The position numbers and the translations under genes were made by a program. Below are positions 1 to 48,900 of a stretch of DNA of 64,000 nt, piece by piece; position 1 is the stretch's first letter; every line of letters begins with the position of its first letter. The stretch is from the NCBI GenBank assembly GCA_016859345.1, contig CM029114.1, positions 11,120,501-11,184,500 of the forward strand. Reading direction: 5' to 3'. The stretch is from Istiophorus platypterus (taxonomy: Eukaryota > Chordata > Actinopteri > Istiophoriformes > Istiophoridae). The notes under the pieces were generated by a model. That model saw only the letters and a list, made by a program, of their open reading frames with translations, did no database searches and was not told where the DNA came from.

Positions 1-770
1 AAACAATGTCCCGGTTCCTTCGTATGATTCACAGATCTCCCTGTCAACAGTTTTTATGTGACTATCTCTTCAGGAGAAAGTAGTTCAAATGAAAACTATT
101 CACAGCAAGGTCAGTGGATTATCCAGAGTAACTGGGACACTGTTTCTGAAAACACAATTTGCTTCAAATGTATTCCCCCAATGCTTTGAGTACCAAGAAA
201 AAATTGCAATTCTTATTCATTGATTTGAGGTGTTGGCAGATATCTCAAAATTGTAAAACCTCAGCATATAAAACAAACTCTCTGCATGCCTCGTATGAAA
301 GTGACCATGTAAAACATTTTGGTAAATATCAATGTTGAAAGACTTCATACTAAATGTTATTACATTGGCTGCTCTCGTTATTTTATCTTTTGGCCTTAGT
401 GGTTTATTCTATCCAAACATTTGGAAAGGTCAAAAAAAAGCTGCTCAAGGGGGATTTCCTATGTTCTGCCAAAATGTTGAGTAAACAAAATAATAACCAA
501 TCAACTGATTTCTTGTTTTTTTAGGTTTGGGAAGAACTACAGCATATTTCATATTCTTTTTTTCAGATGCAGTGTAACTTTCTCTTTGTACACATGACAT
601 TAAATCAACACAATCCTATCACTGTCACTTGCAAAAACACCCTTGTTTTTAGTTTTAATGTGAATGCATTTTTGGCATAATCCAGAGGGTGTTGAAAGGG
701 TTTTATCATTGTCAGAAGTTTCAGGGTTTTCTTTTTTACAGAAGAGCCTGTAGTCCTTTAAAGGGAAGTA

Positions 771-1862
771 TGTTTAACTTTTGGGAATTGTGCTTATTTG
801 TTTTCTTGCTGAGAATTAGATGAAATAGTTAACTTAAGTATGGACCTTGAGCCAGGGGCGATTAGCTTAGCTTAGCATGCAGCACTGAAGCAGGAGGAAG
901 AAGCAAGCCTAAGTCGCTGCGAATTTAAAGAATCTGACAACCAGCCTCTCTAAAACTCGCTAATTAGCAATATGTCTTTAATCAGTACACAAACAGAAAT
1001 GTGGAGACAATGTATGGTTCTACAGGAAGTTATGTGCTATAGCTTTATATGGCTGGAAGCACAGATTTGCCAGATAACTAGTGGAGACACTGCACAACAG
1101 TGATGGGAGGAAAGAAGATTACTGTTGTTTACAAGGGAAGATTACAGCAAATAACAACTTCTAAAATGACAGAATGTTATTTTTACATTTCTGTTTGTGA
1201 TGGGTTTATGACAGGAGCAAAGGAGGAAGTTAGATGATGTACTATGGTGGGCAACAAATTCTTTGTAGGGAGGAGGTCAGGGTGGATAGATGGGCTGGAA
1301 AAACACTTGGAGGCTGGTGTTTGCCTCCCATGTCGATGTTGTTTCTTTTATCCTTGACCGTTCCACAACCATAACTGTGTATTTATTGTTGTAATCATGA
1401 TGACAAAGTTCCCCCCTTCTTGAGGAAGTACTTATCTTAAATATTTTATTTCTAATTATTTTAAACGTAAGCTTATTTTTATAACTAAACCTAACCAAAC
1501 TGTGACTGGTTCACATCCTTGATCTGTTTATTATTGTTTTTTATGATGAGAAAGGTCCAGTTTGCCTAGGGTAGGGACAAACAAACTGTATATATATAGA
1601 TATATATAACCATATAGACTGGAAATTTTGCTGGACTAAACATATGGTGCTATTTAGTGAGCTTTAGATGTGGTGATGTACTTTTGAACTTTGAGAGAGA
1701 CGGGCTAGCTGTTTACCTGTTTCTTATTGCTAAGATTTCATGTAAAGCTAAGCTACTCACTTCCCAGCTCCACATTCATACTTCACACACAGACACAGAC
1801 ATGGCATTAATCTAATTTTTGGCAAGAAAATGAATTTGTGTATTTTCCAAAAAAGTGATCTA
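771..1862. repeat. Degraded long inverted-repeat MITE-like element, ~1.1 kb
   Basis: The left end (GTTTAACTTTTGGGAATTGT, then TTCTTGCTGAGAATTAGATGA) and the right end (inverse of GGCAAGAAAATGAATTTGTG, TATTTTCC) form imperfect inverted arms of over 200 bp. Both arms carry GCTTAGCTTAGC-type motifs and a TAGTGAGCTTTAGA or CTCGCTAATTAGCA counterpart. The same arms occur in the compact copy at 31304-31651. The centre (about 1010-1640) contains a further block, so this is either a longer family member or a copy with an insertion. No open reading frame of note. Confidence 0.6.
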
Positions 1863-3240
1863 TTCCTTTACCTTTTCCTGAACTGAAATTTTAAGTTTTC
1901 ACTCGATGGCAATGATCATTGGCAGACTGAAGAGAAATCACAAAGCTCTGAAAATTGTTCTGACCACGGCACACACCTGCACTTGAGGCAAAGCGGAGGT
2001 GTTCTTCATGCCCTGAGGCTCGTATTCAAATGATTCCTATTTCCATCTAATTATTTGTATAATCACTCAGCTGTGTCGCTACTCCTTCCCTCTCATCTTA
2101 TTCAAACCAGCTTCAGGAAGCTATGATTTCAAGAACTGGTATGGCGTGCTGCGAACTATTAGATTGATGTCTTCTTCAAGCAGTGCAGACAGGTGTTAAT
2201 GTAATCTTCTCTCCTCTTTCCTTTTTCTAATTATGTGCTGCCATCTGGCAAGGTGAATATGAACCACAGTATCTCACCTCTTATCCTGTATTTTGCTGTT
2301 CTCACCACACATTTCTATGTCAAATGAGCTTAATGTTGGATTTTTGGTAAACACTGACTTTTGCTGTGCCTACAAAAGAGCACAACACAACAACATTTCT
2401 ATTGATGTTCAATTACAATTTCTGTGCAATTTATACCGTCGGTGAATCTGGACTTGACATTCTAATCATTCGTATCCTCTGCAGCTGTGTCTGTATGGCT
2501 GCATACCTTATAATGCGCAAATTTACTGAAACTATGTGTTTGCTTACTCCCCAGTTTATCTTTTTGTTGTTTGTAGTGAGAACTTGGGAGACATAAAAAA
2601 GATACATTTGAGCAATGAAAGAAATTAAAGGATGAAGCTGACATTATTCTATATTAATGTCATTGCCTGGCTACTGTCATTCTTAGCAATCTTTACTTGA
2701 AAAGAAGTAAAAAGTGGATTTTTAATCTGTGGGTAATTATGGAATTGCTGTACTCATGACAATTTACAGTGACAAAATGTATGATTAATAATTAATTCCC
2801 TGCACATTCAACCAGGTTACACAATAACTCATTTTATCGCTCAGCCCTCATGGTATCCAGCCATGCAGATGTTTAGTTTCATGTTTTGTTTCCGGTCTTT
2901 GAAATAATTCAACTCCGAAAGCTCTGTTCCCACCCAAATACAACAGAGGTGAACAAAATTTTTGCTGTCACACAGTGCAACAGTTTGGCTCAATGATGTG
3001 TTGGCAATAGTTTCTGGAAAACTATGGAGGTTAAAGGCAAAAAGAGTAAGGTAAATCATGCTATTAATACATAGACAGTGGTTTTAAGTAGGATCAGCTA
3101 AACTGTTGCTTTTCATGAGATTTTTTCACAATCAGAAAAATAGAGACCACCTTGCCATGGGATCAACATGGGAGCAATGGCTCCTTTCCTGCTTCCAAAC
3201 CCTCTACTTCCGGCACCCTTGGTCAAACCACACTCAGCTT

Positions 3241-3531
3241 CCAACTCAGACTTCATTTTGATCTCAGCACCTATGCACCTATAAAAATTCAAGACTGTAA
3301 CTTGCCTGGTTGTGGTGCTACCTTAGTGACCAAATCTGTCAACATGCATATAAACACCCACCAAAGTACTCAAAACTGCCCCTGTCATAGTTCCCGCTAC
3401 AGTAGGTGTCTCCTTGACCACATTGTGCCATGATTAGAGACATACACAAAGAGAGACACACATACACATATACACACAGAGACTCACAAGGTATAAACAA
3501 TAAAAGCCCTGCTGTCAAAGCTGGTAAAAAT
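3241..3531. repeat. Dispersed repeat family B, copy 1
   Basis: About 290 bp aligns by eye with 30351-30655: shared blocks include CTTCATTTTGATCTCA, ATATAAACACC, GCTACAGTAGGTG and the terminal CACAC-rich end with GACTCACAA. The open + frame across it is not a gene. The family is not identified. Confidence 0.7.
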
Positions 3532-5063
3532 AGAATTCAACCAGCCTTATTCTGTAATAAAAAGTGTTTGCCACCTAGCAGATCCAAAAGAAAAAAAAAA
3601 TGCAGACCATGACTTTGGACCTGAACTGAATATTTCAGACTCAAAAAGTCACTTGTCACAGAGATTACCTCATTAAGAAACAATTCACCGTTTTGAAAGG
3701 TGCATGCATTTAGCACTGTGAGAAGAAAACAGCAGATGATTGCGATGATTATCATTCTTTGGTAAATTTCAAACAACTCTCACCTGCTACAGTTCTTTTT
3801 AAATTCATTTCTGTTATTTGTGTTTTGACCAAGAATGTCAAATTAAAACAAAGATAGATGATGAATTTTGACTGCATTTGGCGTCAAAAGATTCATGTTT
3901 GTCAGAGAGAACAGTGTGACATGCAGATAAACAACAGTCTGGATGATTACCAGTTTGTGTTTTTTAACCGTAGCCAGAAAGGTAGTTACCTTGAGAGAAA
4001 AATGTTTTTACTTAAGCAGCATTCTGCTGCAATTAGTGAGACTAATTTGTCATTATGTGTGAATGTGCAGTGTTTTTCTCAGAATTTGTATATAATACTG
4101 TTATTTGAGGGTGAATATCCTGTTGGTGGATATACTGTTATTTATCACCTTGAATTCCCATATATGTTAGGCTTATATATAACGGTGAGAGCCATATATT
4201 GAATCAGATGGATAGTAAACTTTGATTTCAAGTGCTTTCAGTTAACATTATGAACAATTTTCTAGTCAGGTTTTTATGGAATTTAAATCTGATATGTGGT
4301 TAACAATCAGATGAACTATGTGAACATGTGAGCCAATTGCAAATTGCTCAGATAGTTACATCCACATACTTTTTATTAATATTTTTTAGTTTTCTAGGCT
4401 GTTAAAGCTGCTCTCATCAATATTTATCAACAGTATGTGTTTCTATATGTTTAATGTAAAAGGTGTTGCTGGTAGCGATAAATGCACAGAGAATCATCAC
4501 TCAGCTCTGCAGTGTCTCTAAGCTATTTAGATCGTTTAAGCTTCTTTCAGCTCATTGTTTCGGTTTTATGGCCCACAACTTTACTGTTCTGGTTTGCTCT
4601 CGACGCTGTCGTCAGCGTCCTTTCCAGACGCACAGCATCTGTTTTTTCAGTGAAAAACAATTAAGCAGCTAAAGAGGCAGAGATTTCCCCGAGGAGTAGA
4701 TAAAAAACAAAACTGGGCCAGAAAGAGAGTGATTGTGGAACTTCATCTGGTGGCCAGAAACAAGACCCTAAAAGAACGCTAATGATGCTCTATGTCTCCT
4801 GTACGTGCACAACTGAAACTGAACTGGTGGTAATATGTTGACAATATGTTGACAACACAAAATGACAATTTACCATCTAAAACTCAGAGTCTTCAATTTT
4901 ATTTCTAAGTGAACTTTAGTTTTAGGTGCTCAAGAACTTGCATGTGTCTTTAGAGCAGTGTAAAAGGTATAAAAAGGATCTTTTCCACAAGGTCACAATA
5001 ATGTTATGAGGTCAGCTACAGCATCTGAAAATAAAACAGAAAAAATTAAAATCTAGTTCTTAC

Positions 5064-41277
<36,214 letters not shown>

Positions 41278-41556
41278 GGTTTCCGAGAGTTACGCGCCCA
41301 CGCCGCTGGTTATTCTCCGTAATCCACAGGCGCCGGTCCGAGAACCGCGGAGGGGAAACAGTCGGGGAAACGGCGGTTCGTTAACGGGAGCGCTCGATGT
41401 GCACAGGTAGGAAAGGTCTGGTCGCGTCCCTCGGACCGTTCGTGTGCGGAGGACAACCCCGGTCCGCTTCCTGGGAGTAGAGTGACCCCCGGCGTGCGTG
41501 CGTGCCTGTGCGCGCCTGGAGCGGGACGCACTCTGTCGGAAAGAGAGCGCAAAGCT

Positions 41557-41578
41557 CCCTCTCTCTCTCTCTCTCTCT
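41557..41578. repeat. (CT)n tract in NPNT upstream region
   Basis: Eleven CT units, read as GA on the coding strand, about 280-300 bp upstream of the NPNT ATG. Confidence 0.9.
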
Positions 41579-41650
41579 GGTGGAGTGAGCTTTGCTCTCC
41601 GACCAACAGCACCCGCTGCAGTCAGACCTTTCCTTTTCAATAACCACACA

Positions 41651-41681
41651 TCCAGCCAGCCAGCCAGCCAGCCAGCCAGCA
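41651..41681. repeat. (CCAG)n tract in NPNT upstream region
   Basis: About seven CCAG units within the CpG-rich promoter zone. Confidence 0.9.
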
Positions 41682-42715
41682 AGCGCTCCTTAGACTTTTA
41701 ACGTAACGTAACGCCACCGACCCGTGCTGCGGCGGCCGCGGGGATGAGGCTGGGGATGATGCTGGGGACGAGGCTGCCTCGATCGGAGGCGCACTGCCTG
41801 CCGGGGCACGCAGGTGAGCGGCCCACCCAGGTAGACGTCGCTCTCCAGGGGGCGAGGACAATGCAGTGAAAATTACCGGGGCTGAATTCGGGGGAGGCCA
41901 GAAACTTAAGCATCACACAACAGTAAAATGAGAGGTTTGACAACGTCTGGGGTGCGCTCGACGAAATGGGAAGGCGTTCGTCAGGGCTGTGTAATTATTG
42001 TAAATAAAAACACAAGCGATGGCCTACGTTTGTTTTTTTATTTTGTTTAAATTTTGATTGAAATATTTCCTGGCGCCGTCTCTGCTTTTGTGCCGGGTCT
42101 TTTGTCTCATGCATCTGATGCGCCCCCATAAGAAACTGCTCTTCATTGTTCTCGCAGGAGTTTGTGCCTGATTCTGTTTGGGCGATTATTTCCCGTCTGA
42201 AAACGCAGAACTTCAAATTCAAAGTCCAGGGGAGCTTCATGAACTTCCTGCCTGGTGGCGGAGTCATCAAGGCCTCTGTCTCTGAGGTTACAGCTTCCTC
42301 CCTCCGGAATCCAAGTCGGCAAAAAAACAATTTTCCTAGTAAGGACTCAAGGGCACCAAACCAAACATGCTCATTTTGGGGAAGAGGAGCAGGAGACGAG
42401 CGGGATGAAGGTCTGGTGTGGCTGGGTTACCTCTGGTTGTTCACCCTGCGTCTTGCTGCGCCCTGTCGCCGGTTCGATCAGTCTCTGCGGTGGCGCAGAG
42501 GTTCGGCGTCCTCAGGGGCCGGTGATCAGAGGAAATGCTGGTTGTGTGTAATTGCGTTATTAATCAAGTGATTTTCACGACTTAACTCCAGGAACGAGAT
42601 CCCCATTATGATTTATTGTATTAAAAAAATAAGGGTCAAGAAGATCACCCGAGTCGCGCCTCATTACCAACAATGTGCGCGTGTTGTTGAAAGAGAAGAC
42701 GGATGAGGTAAAACT

Positions 42716-43216
42716 TTAAAGGGTAGGTTCACCCAAAATACAAAAACACATTAATCTCACTGTCTACGCTTAATTTTTAGTTTTTTTTCTACTGACATTC
42801 AGAAAATCTACATCTCCTACTCAAAGATGTTTTAGTTAGAACTTAACGATCGTCGATTTCTAAAGGAAATTCCAGTGAAGAAATGGCTCTATTTGAGCCA
42901 AGGTAAATATTTATCCATTAGTCATTTATTATAGAACACTTTAGTCCCTTTTATTTTGTTCAGTTCAATGCTTTCTTGTAGACAAATATGGCATTTTTGC
43001 ATGGTCAGCTGACCTACTGGGTACTGACTAGAGACTCTTTATGTTACACTAGAAATTCCTTTGAATTAAGTGATTGGAAGGGTACAGACTGCAAGTTAAC
43101 CTACTTTATTTTACCTGTATCTATCCACGGAGCCTTCTAGGAAAAAATAAAGGAATTGGGGACTTTTAAAATAAAACAAAAAGTATTTTCGTGATTTTGG
43201 TGAACTTACCCTTTAA
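42716..43216. mobile_element. TTAA-flanked MITE, ~500 bp
   Basis: The left end TTAAAGGGTAGGTTCACC and the inverse of the right end TTAAAGGGTAAGTTCACC match nearly perfectly and are followed by similar AAAATAC-type sequence. TTAA at both outer edges suggests a piggyBac-type target duplication. The interior has no reading frame. It sits about 1.4 kb upstream of the NPNT start codon. Confidence 0.75.
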
Positions 43217-45649
43217 TGATCCCCCTGGGGAAAACATGTCATTGCATTTTGAACAAAACAGACTGTGCTACAGCAGTCAAAAACAAGAAAATAAATGCAA
43301 AAAATAGAATATAAGCAGGGAAATCCTAAACTGGGGTTATATAAAAGTGACGCCTGATGTGACAAGTGGGACAAGGAGCATTGGGAAACAGATAAACATT
43401 ATTAGGGTGAGCAAAACAAGAGCAGCTGGGACCTGCTGTAGGCAACCAAAGAGGAAATGTGTGCGTAATAATTGTTGTTAATCTGGACTCCTATAATTAT
43501 GCACAACATTGTTTATCTGAAAAAATATACAAGTCACAGGAAATGCATTTTATGGGTGATAATGCATGTTAAATGGTAATTATTGAAGAGTAAGTACGAT
43601 GTCGGAGTTGATGGAAAGGGCAGCACAGAGCCCCCTTGTATTCACTTCATCTAGGCTTGAACATTATATCAGTGCCTGTTTTAGTGACCAACAACACATG
43701 ACCAAGGTCACTGATTGTCGAAAGGGAAAATTCTCATCAGCAGGGAGGGACCCAAAATTTGAAGGAAGGAGTTGTTGCAGAAAAACAGCCATAAACACTG
43801 CCAGGGTAATGAATTGGAAAAATGTTGGCCAAAACACCAAGACCAGCAGAATTTTAATCACAAGTAATAACTTAAGTTCATAAAAGAATGAAAGCTTCAT
43901 TATTTCCTTGTAGAGGGTTTCTGCAGCAACAGATTGTTGAGTTCAGAATTGCCTTTGAAAACCTCCACAAATTCTGGAAAAAAAATATTCTTTAGTGTTA
44001 AGCCATGATTAATTTAACACCGATTATCAGCATGTACTAAAAAAAACTACTCACTGATTGGATGACAACCTACTTTGTAGTCATTTTTTGTTGAGTCACA
44101 GATTCCCTTTGTTAAAAAAAGAAAAAAAAAAGACTTAAAAAAACAACTTTTTTAAGGTTCAGTTCATATTGTGTACTTTATTAACTCCTAACTTCTGAGG
44201 TAAATCAGTCAACTACACAATATGATTACATTCATCTCAGTATATTACTGACTCTATGCTGTACTAATAGAAAGGCTTTATTTTAGATTGATCAATTGTA
44301 AAGAAATGCTGGGCTTTTAAATAGAAAAGAAGCTCAGATATTTTTTGTCTAATCCGTGAATCTTGTTCAAGTCAACTTCTTGCCCCAGGTGTTTGGGTTG
44401 AATCGACCCGCTTCCCAACTCAATATTCTCCCCTCTCACCCAAGCTTTAAGTATTGCCACCTACTCTCTCGCTCCTCCTTTATGCCTATATGCATTTTCT
44501 GTAATGTGTTCAGAGCCACAAGCGTGAACGGGGAGAGTCACACGTCTCCTTGTGAAAATAATTCCGGTTCTTGGAGGGAGCTGTGCTCTGGCCATTCACC
44601 TCGGAATAGATTGACTCTGCTGACAGAATTCAGATGAGCCTGATGCTGGGAAAAGCCTGCACCTCTTTAGTCTATCACTTCTGTATGAGAAGGAAACAGG
44701 CTCTCCTCCTCAGATTTCTCAAGCAGCTGTAATACACTGTCAAAGGTGGCAGCGCAGGATTTTTCAGGGAAACAGATGGACAGTTTCACCTGCTAGAATG
44801 TAAGCTTAACAGGCTGTAGTGTGTCCACACTGTACAGGATTGGAAAGACTGATCTCATTGTGTGACTTTTCTTTTTTTTTTTTTTTAGCTACCAGGCTCT
44901 GAACACCTCGCATCTAATCAAGCACACTGACCTTTTTGCCAGCATCATAAAATATTCATTGGTGCTGAACGTATTACGGCTTGCATACCATATTCACATT
45001 CATTCTTTATGAGGAATAATCAGTTTCTCTGTAGATCCTTGACAAATGCTATTCTTTAACTGATGTGATATGAGTTTAAACCCAGTTTCTCTCTTTCTGT
45101 ATACCCCCCTTTCTCATCCTCTCACAAATACACACAGGGAAAAGATAGATAATGATAATTCCCCATCTCATCTTTAAGAGCAGATTACTTTCTAGCACTA
45201 AATTTCTCTTTCTTCTGTTAATACATGGCAACAAAGGGAGCAGACTGCTGAGTTCTATCACCACGGAGGGTTGTATACATACTGTTCGTAAATACAGCAT
45301 GTGGATGTATGGTGTACTTTCACAATGTGGGTGTATAATTCCTTGTTACCACTGTTTACACTGACAGTTTGATCACACAGTTTAGGGAAAAATCACACAC
45401 ATAATGTAGTGGTTGGTGAGGGGGTTGAGCACTTTTATCTTTTACTGCAACTAATTGCCCAATAATCGAGCACATTTAGTCTCGCAGGGGGGTAGTTCTC
45501 AGAGAGCATCCTTCTTAGAAATCATCCGACTGTCGCCTTCAACTAATGGCTGAGAGAAATTTTAGAGGACGGCTTTTGCTAATACACCAATAATGAGCAA
45601 ATATTTCTTCATTTACCAAGGCCATTTCTTACAGAATAACTTGTAAAAA

Positions 45650-45655
45650 TTTAAT
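45650..45655 (-). terminator. Candidate GSTCD poly(A) signal ATTAAA
   Basis: ATTAAA reads on the minus strand about 140 bp after the GSTCD stop. Minus-strand AATAAA hexamers also occur near 44278 and 44176, so the true cleavage site is uncertain. Confidence 0.25.
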
Positions 45656-45794
45656 AAAAAGAATATGTTGAGAGGGGATTTAAAATAGTTGTATTCTCAG
45701 CACCATCATGACGCAGCCAGGAGCCACAGAGTGGGTACTTTAACAAATCCTGACCATGCTGAAGATTCTCTGGTGTACACCGGTGCTTGCAGTC

Positions 45795-45985
45795 CTAATT
45801 AAACGCTGGTAATTCCAGTTGGCTAGCGCTGACTTCCAGTCCACTCTTCTGCGGTGGCCTTCCCACCAGCATGTTGTTCTTCGGTGAACAGCTTTCAGGC
45901 TCCATAGTCATCACTCGCACCGAGTACCCATGAGTCTCTGCTGCCCACGACCGGTCCAAGTCCACCAGGCCCATACACTGTTTAC
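45795..45985 (-). CDS. gstcd: GSTCD last coding exon with stop codon
   Basis: It has an ACTACCATAG acceptor and 191 coding bases, ending at TAG (45797-45795). It encodes KQCMGLVDLDRSWAAE, THGYSVRVMTMEPE and SCSPKNNMLVGRPP, then QKSGLEVSASQLELPAFN. The family match is clear to about NNMLVG. The last ~18 residues extend beyond the human C-terminus as I recall it and may be fish-specific. A candidate minus-strand ATTAAA poly(A) signal lies about 140 bp downstream. Confidence 0.94.
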
Positions 45986-48900
45986 CTATGGTAGTAAAAA
46001 AAAAGCAAAATATACACAAAAATAAAATATCAATCACATACCTAAGAACCTGTTTTTACTTATTCTTAATACTCAAATGTAGAGACAAGTTAACAGAGAC
46101 AATTAAACTAGCAACTAGAGCCTGACTGACTGAGGCCAAAGTGATACCAGTACATATGAGTACAGTGAAACTAATTTTAGGGCTGGCACTAACAATTATT
46201 TTTTATTATCGATTAATCTGCCGACTATTTTCTCAATTAAGTGATTAATTGCTTTATGATCTCTTTAGATGTCTCTTTTTATACGATCCTGAAAAAAAAA
46301 ACAAAAATATATTCAATTTAAACTTATATAAAAGCAGTAAAATCCCCCCTTGGAGAAGCTAGAATAAGAGAACATAATTGGTTGTAACTGATAATTACAA
46401 CTGCTGCTGATTTAATTATCTGTTGATCAACTAAACAGTTTATTCATTAAACACTTCTACTTTAATTTAGAAATTTTGTAAAGGTATATTTTTTCAATAT
46501 ACTCAAATAATATACACAAACACTTTTGTTTGTCTGTTCAAGTTCATTTTACACTTGAACAGTAAATTTGTTCATCAAAGTTCTAAATAACTAAATTATA
46601 ACAACAATAATAATATCATTGTTATTATATATAATAATGATAACAAGAATATTAATAATAATTATTATAAATCATAGTTATGTAAAAAAATATATAACTA
46701 TGGTGGAATTGGAATTGTTAAGGATAAAATATACAACAAAAATCCTACTCAAAATTATCTAGAGTAACTGTAAAATAGACATACAATTCATTGTTTAGAA
46801 TGTAATGTAATGAAATTTCTGTTTGTATATCTGCAAGAAACATATGGGTTACAAATTAAAAGGAAGAGTGTGATAAACCAGTGAAGTCTTTGCTAAGTTT
46901 GTAGATGCTGCCATATATGTGTATTGTGCATTTCAGACAAAAATTGTCATCCTATCGTGCTCTGTGACATGTAAGAAAATGAAGGGCAGACCCAGTTTAC
47001 CTCGACTTTGGTTCAAAATGAAAAGAGAAAAGGATCTGGGAGAGTTGATGAAACATTTCTACCCTGACGTGAGTTGTCTCTTTGAGGATGACAATGCCAC
47101 GTCCACAAGGATACAAGGGGTCACTGAACGAGTTGATGAGTTTGAAAATGATGTGTATCGTATGCTATGGCCTTCACAGACATCAGATTCTAACACAACA
47201 CAATGCAATGCCTATAGGAGACTGTCTCCGGTAGAAACACAGAGATTTGACTAAAGTATACCGAGGAGCATTGAAGCCATTTTGGCAGCCTATGTTGGCA
47301 GCCTTGGTATTTCCATTTAATTTTTTCACCCATCTGTGTATGCCGCTTCTGTTGATAAAGCTCGGCGTATACCAGCAGATTAACGTATCAGCCAGGCTCC
47401 AATTCAGTAGCATTTATTGTAGTGATAGTACATTGAGTCGCATATTGTAAGGCGTTCCTGTTATTCCGTACACTTTCTGTATGTTCCTAGAATTCATGTG
47501 TATCAGTACCCTACAGAAACCACTCATTCATGAAAAATCTCACACTGATTATCACGCTTTTCTCTTAGGATTTCCTTTAAACACAGACTTCAAACGTATT
47601 ATGCAGTTTAGCTGTTAGGTAGCAGGTGGCAGACACAGTAAATCCGAGCTTTGGTCTGCCACGCTGCCTAGACGGTCACAGTCACACTGGCAGGCTCACA
47701 AGAGAGATGAGATCAAACATGGTTAGAAAATGTTAGAGGGAGAGGTTGAGCCCTGTTAACACATACAGAGCAGAAACCGCTGTGACAGGTGATGTCAGGT
47801 ACATATGAAAGGGCTTCAGAGTGACGAGGCAATGGGGAGCCTCGGAGCCTTCAGAGCGAAGCTTTGATAAGCTGAAGAGCTATCAGGGTGAAGAGAGTCC
47901 TCGACATAATGAAACACTGTACGGCGAAGCTTCGGCACAGGCCCGGAGGTTTCAGCCTGCCAAAACACTTCCCTCTGAATCTGACAAAACTGATCCGGCA
48001 GCTGTTCACTGCAGCTGTTCTGTCACACTGGAGAAATCCCTGCATTAACATTTTTTCCACACTTCTCAAGAGTCTAGACCTTTTGAGAAAGTAGAGAAGT
48101 GGGGTAGGTCGCGGAGTAAGAATCTCAGAAGACAGAACATCAACATGAATGAAGGTAACTGTTTAGGTGTGACAAAAAAAAAAAGCAAAAAGCCAAACAA
48201 AGTCAAGTGTAAATATGTCATGCAGGTGTCCATCACACTGGACGGTTTGGTAAACAGAAATCTAACAGACGGATTTCAGGAGTCATTCAGGAAAAAAAAG
48301 TTCCTGATAAATTTCTATGTGATGTGAATGCAAACAATGAATTTAGCCCCAAAGATTTGTAAATTTACTGTTAAATTTCCAGGATTTCATAATAATAGTC
48401 AAAGGACGATAAGATACAGTAAGTAATATAGTATCCGTTTTTATAGTCAGATATAGAAGAGGAAATGTCGGTGAATGTTCATGTACAGGCAGAAGATTGA
48501 AAATCGTACCTATAAGCCGCCTCTCGGGAGGAAGCTGGACAGCTGTTTGGTCTGCAAAGCGGCAGAGGATCATGTGTTCCTGAAACAAGGACAGGCAATA
48601 AGTACAGGGACACATTCTTACAGGTGAAATTAATGCCGACACTAAGACCCTTTTGGTCTTGCCATTGCTATTACAACTAAATCAAATATTGGTCTTTGAA
48701 ACGAGACATTAAATAAAGGTTATTATGCACGCACATACAAGCAAGCTTGACTCTTAATTGTTTCAGTGTATTGCCTCTTTAAACTGCCACTCTGGACTGA
48801 GTAACAGTGATTGACTGGATTTGACTTCTCTGCATTGTGTAAATCATTAGTAGACCAATTTATAGAATATTAGAATAGTTGACCAGATGCAAGACATAAA

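Larger units (their letters stand above)
1..5063 (-). other. NPNT intron after the RGD exon, open at left edge
   Basis: No MAM-domain exon could be recognised here on the minus strand: no Cys-aromatic-Asp or Trp-rich segment with proper splice sites in phase 1. The stretch holds an inverted-repeat element (about 771-1862) and a dispersed repeat (about 3241-3531). The remainder is AT-rich sequence with nothing I can assign. Confidence 0.6.
41278..45794. other. NPNT-GSTCD intergenic interval
   Basis: About 4.5 kb between the GSTCD stop and the NPNT start codon, so it includes the GSTCD 3' UTR and the NPNT promoter and 5' UTR. It holds a CpG-rich zone to about 42560 and a TTAA-flanked MITE at 42716. 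A T run lies near 44870-44887. No independent gene is supported. Confidence 0.7.
45986..48509 (-). other. Last GSTCD intron
   Basis: Contains a family C copy (46178-46445), an AT-rich ATA/ATTATT tract (about 46600-46690) and a Tc1-like transposase relic on the plus strand. No GSTCD exon. Confidence 0.7.

Noticed and set aside
1960..2045. Possible NPNT exon 9 on the minus strand (open frame with ESFEYEPQG)
   Set aside because: No pyrimidine-rich acceptor, wrong phase to join exon 8, poor donor, and no clear match to the family.
3152..3433. 93-codon plus-strand frame with several Cys and His residues
   Set aside because: Lies mostly inside dispersed repeat B; the other copy does not keep the frame.
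42486..42560. tRNA-like sequence (GGTGGCGCAGAGGTTCGG resembling an A box)
   Set aside because: No B box at the proper distance downstream and no cloverleaf that I can draw.
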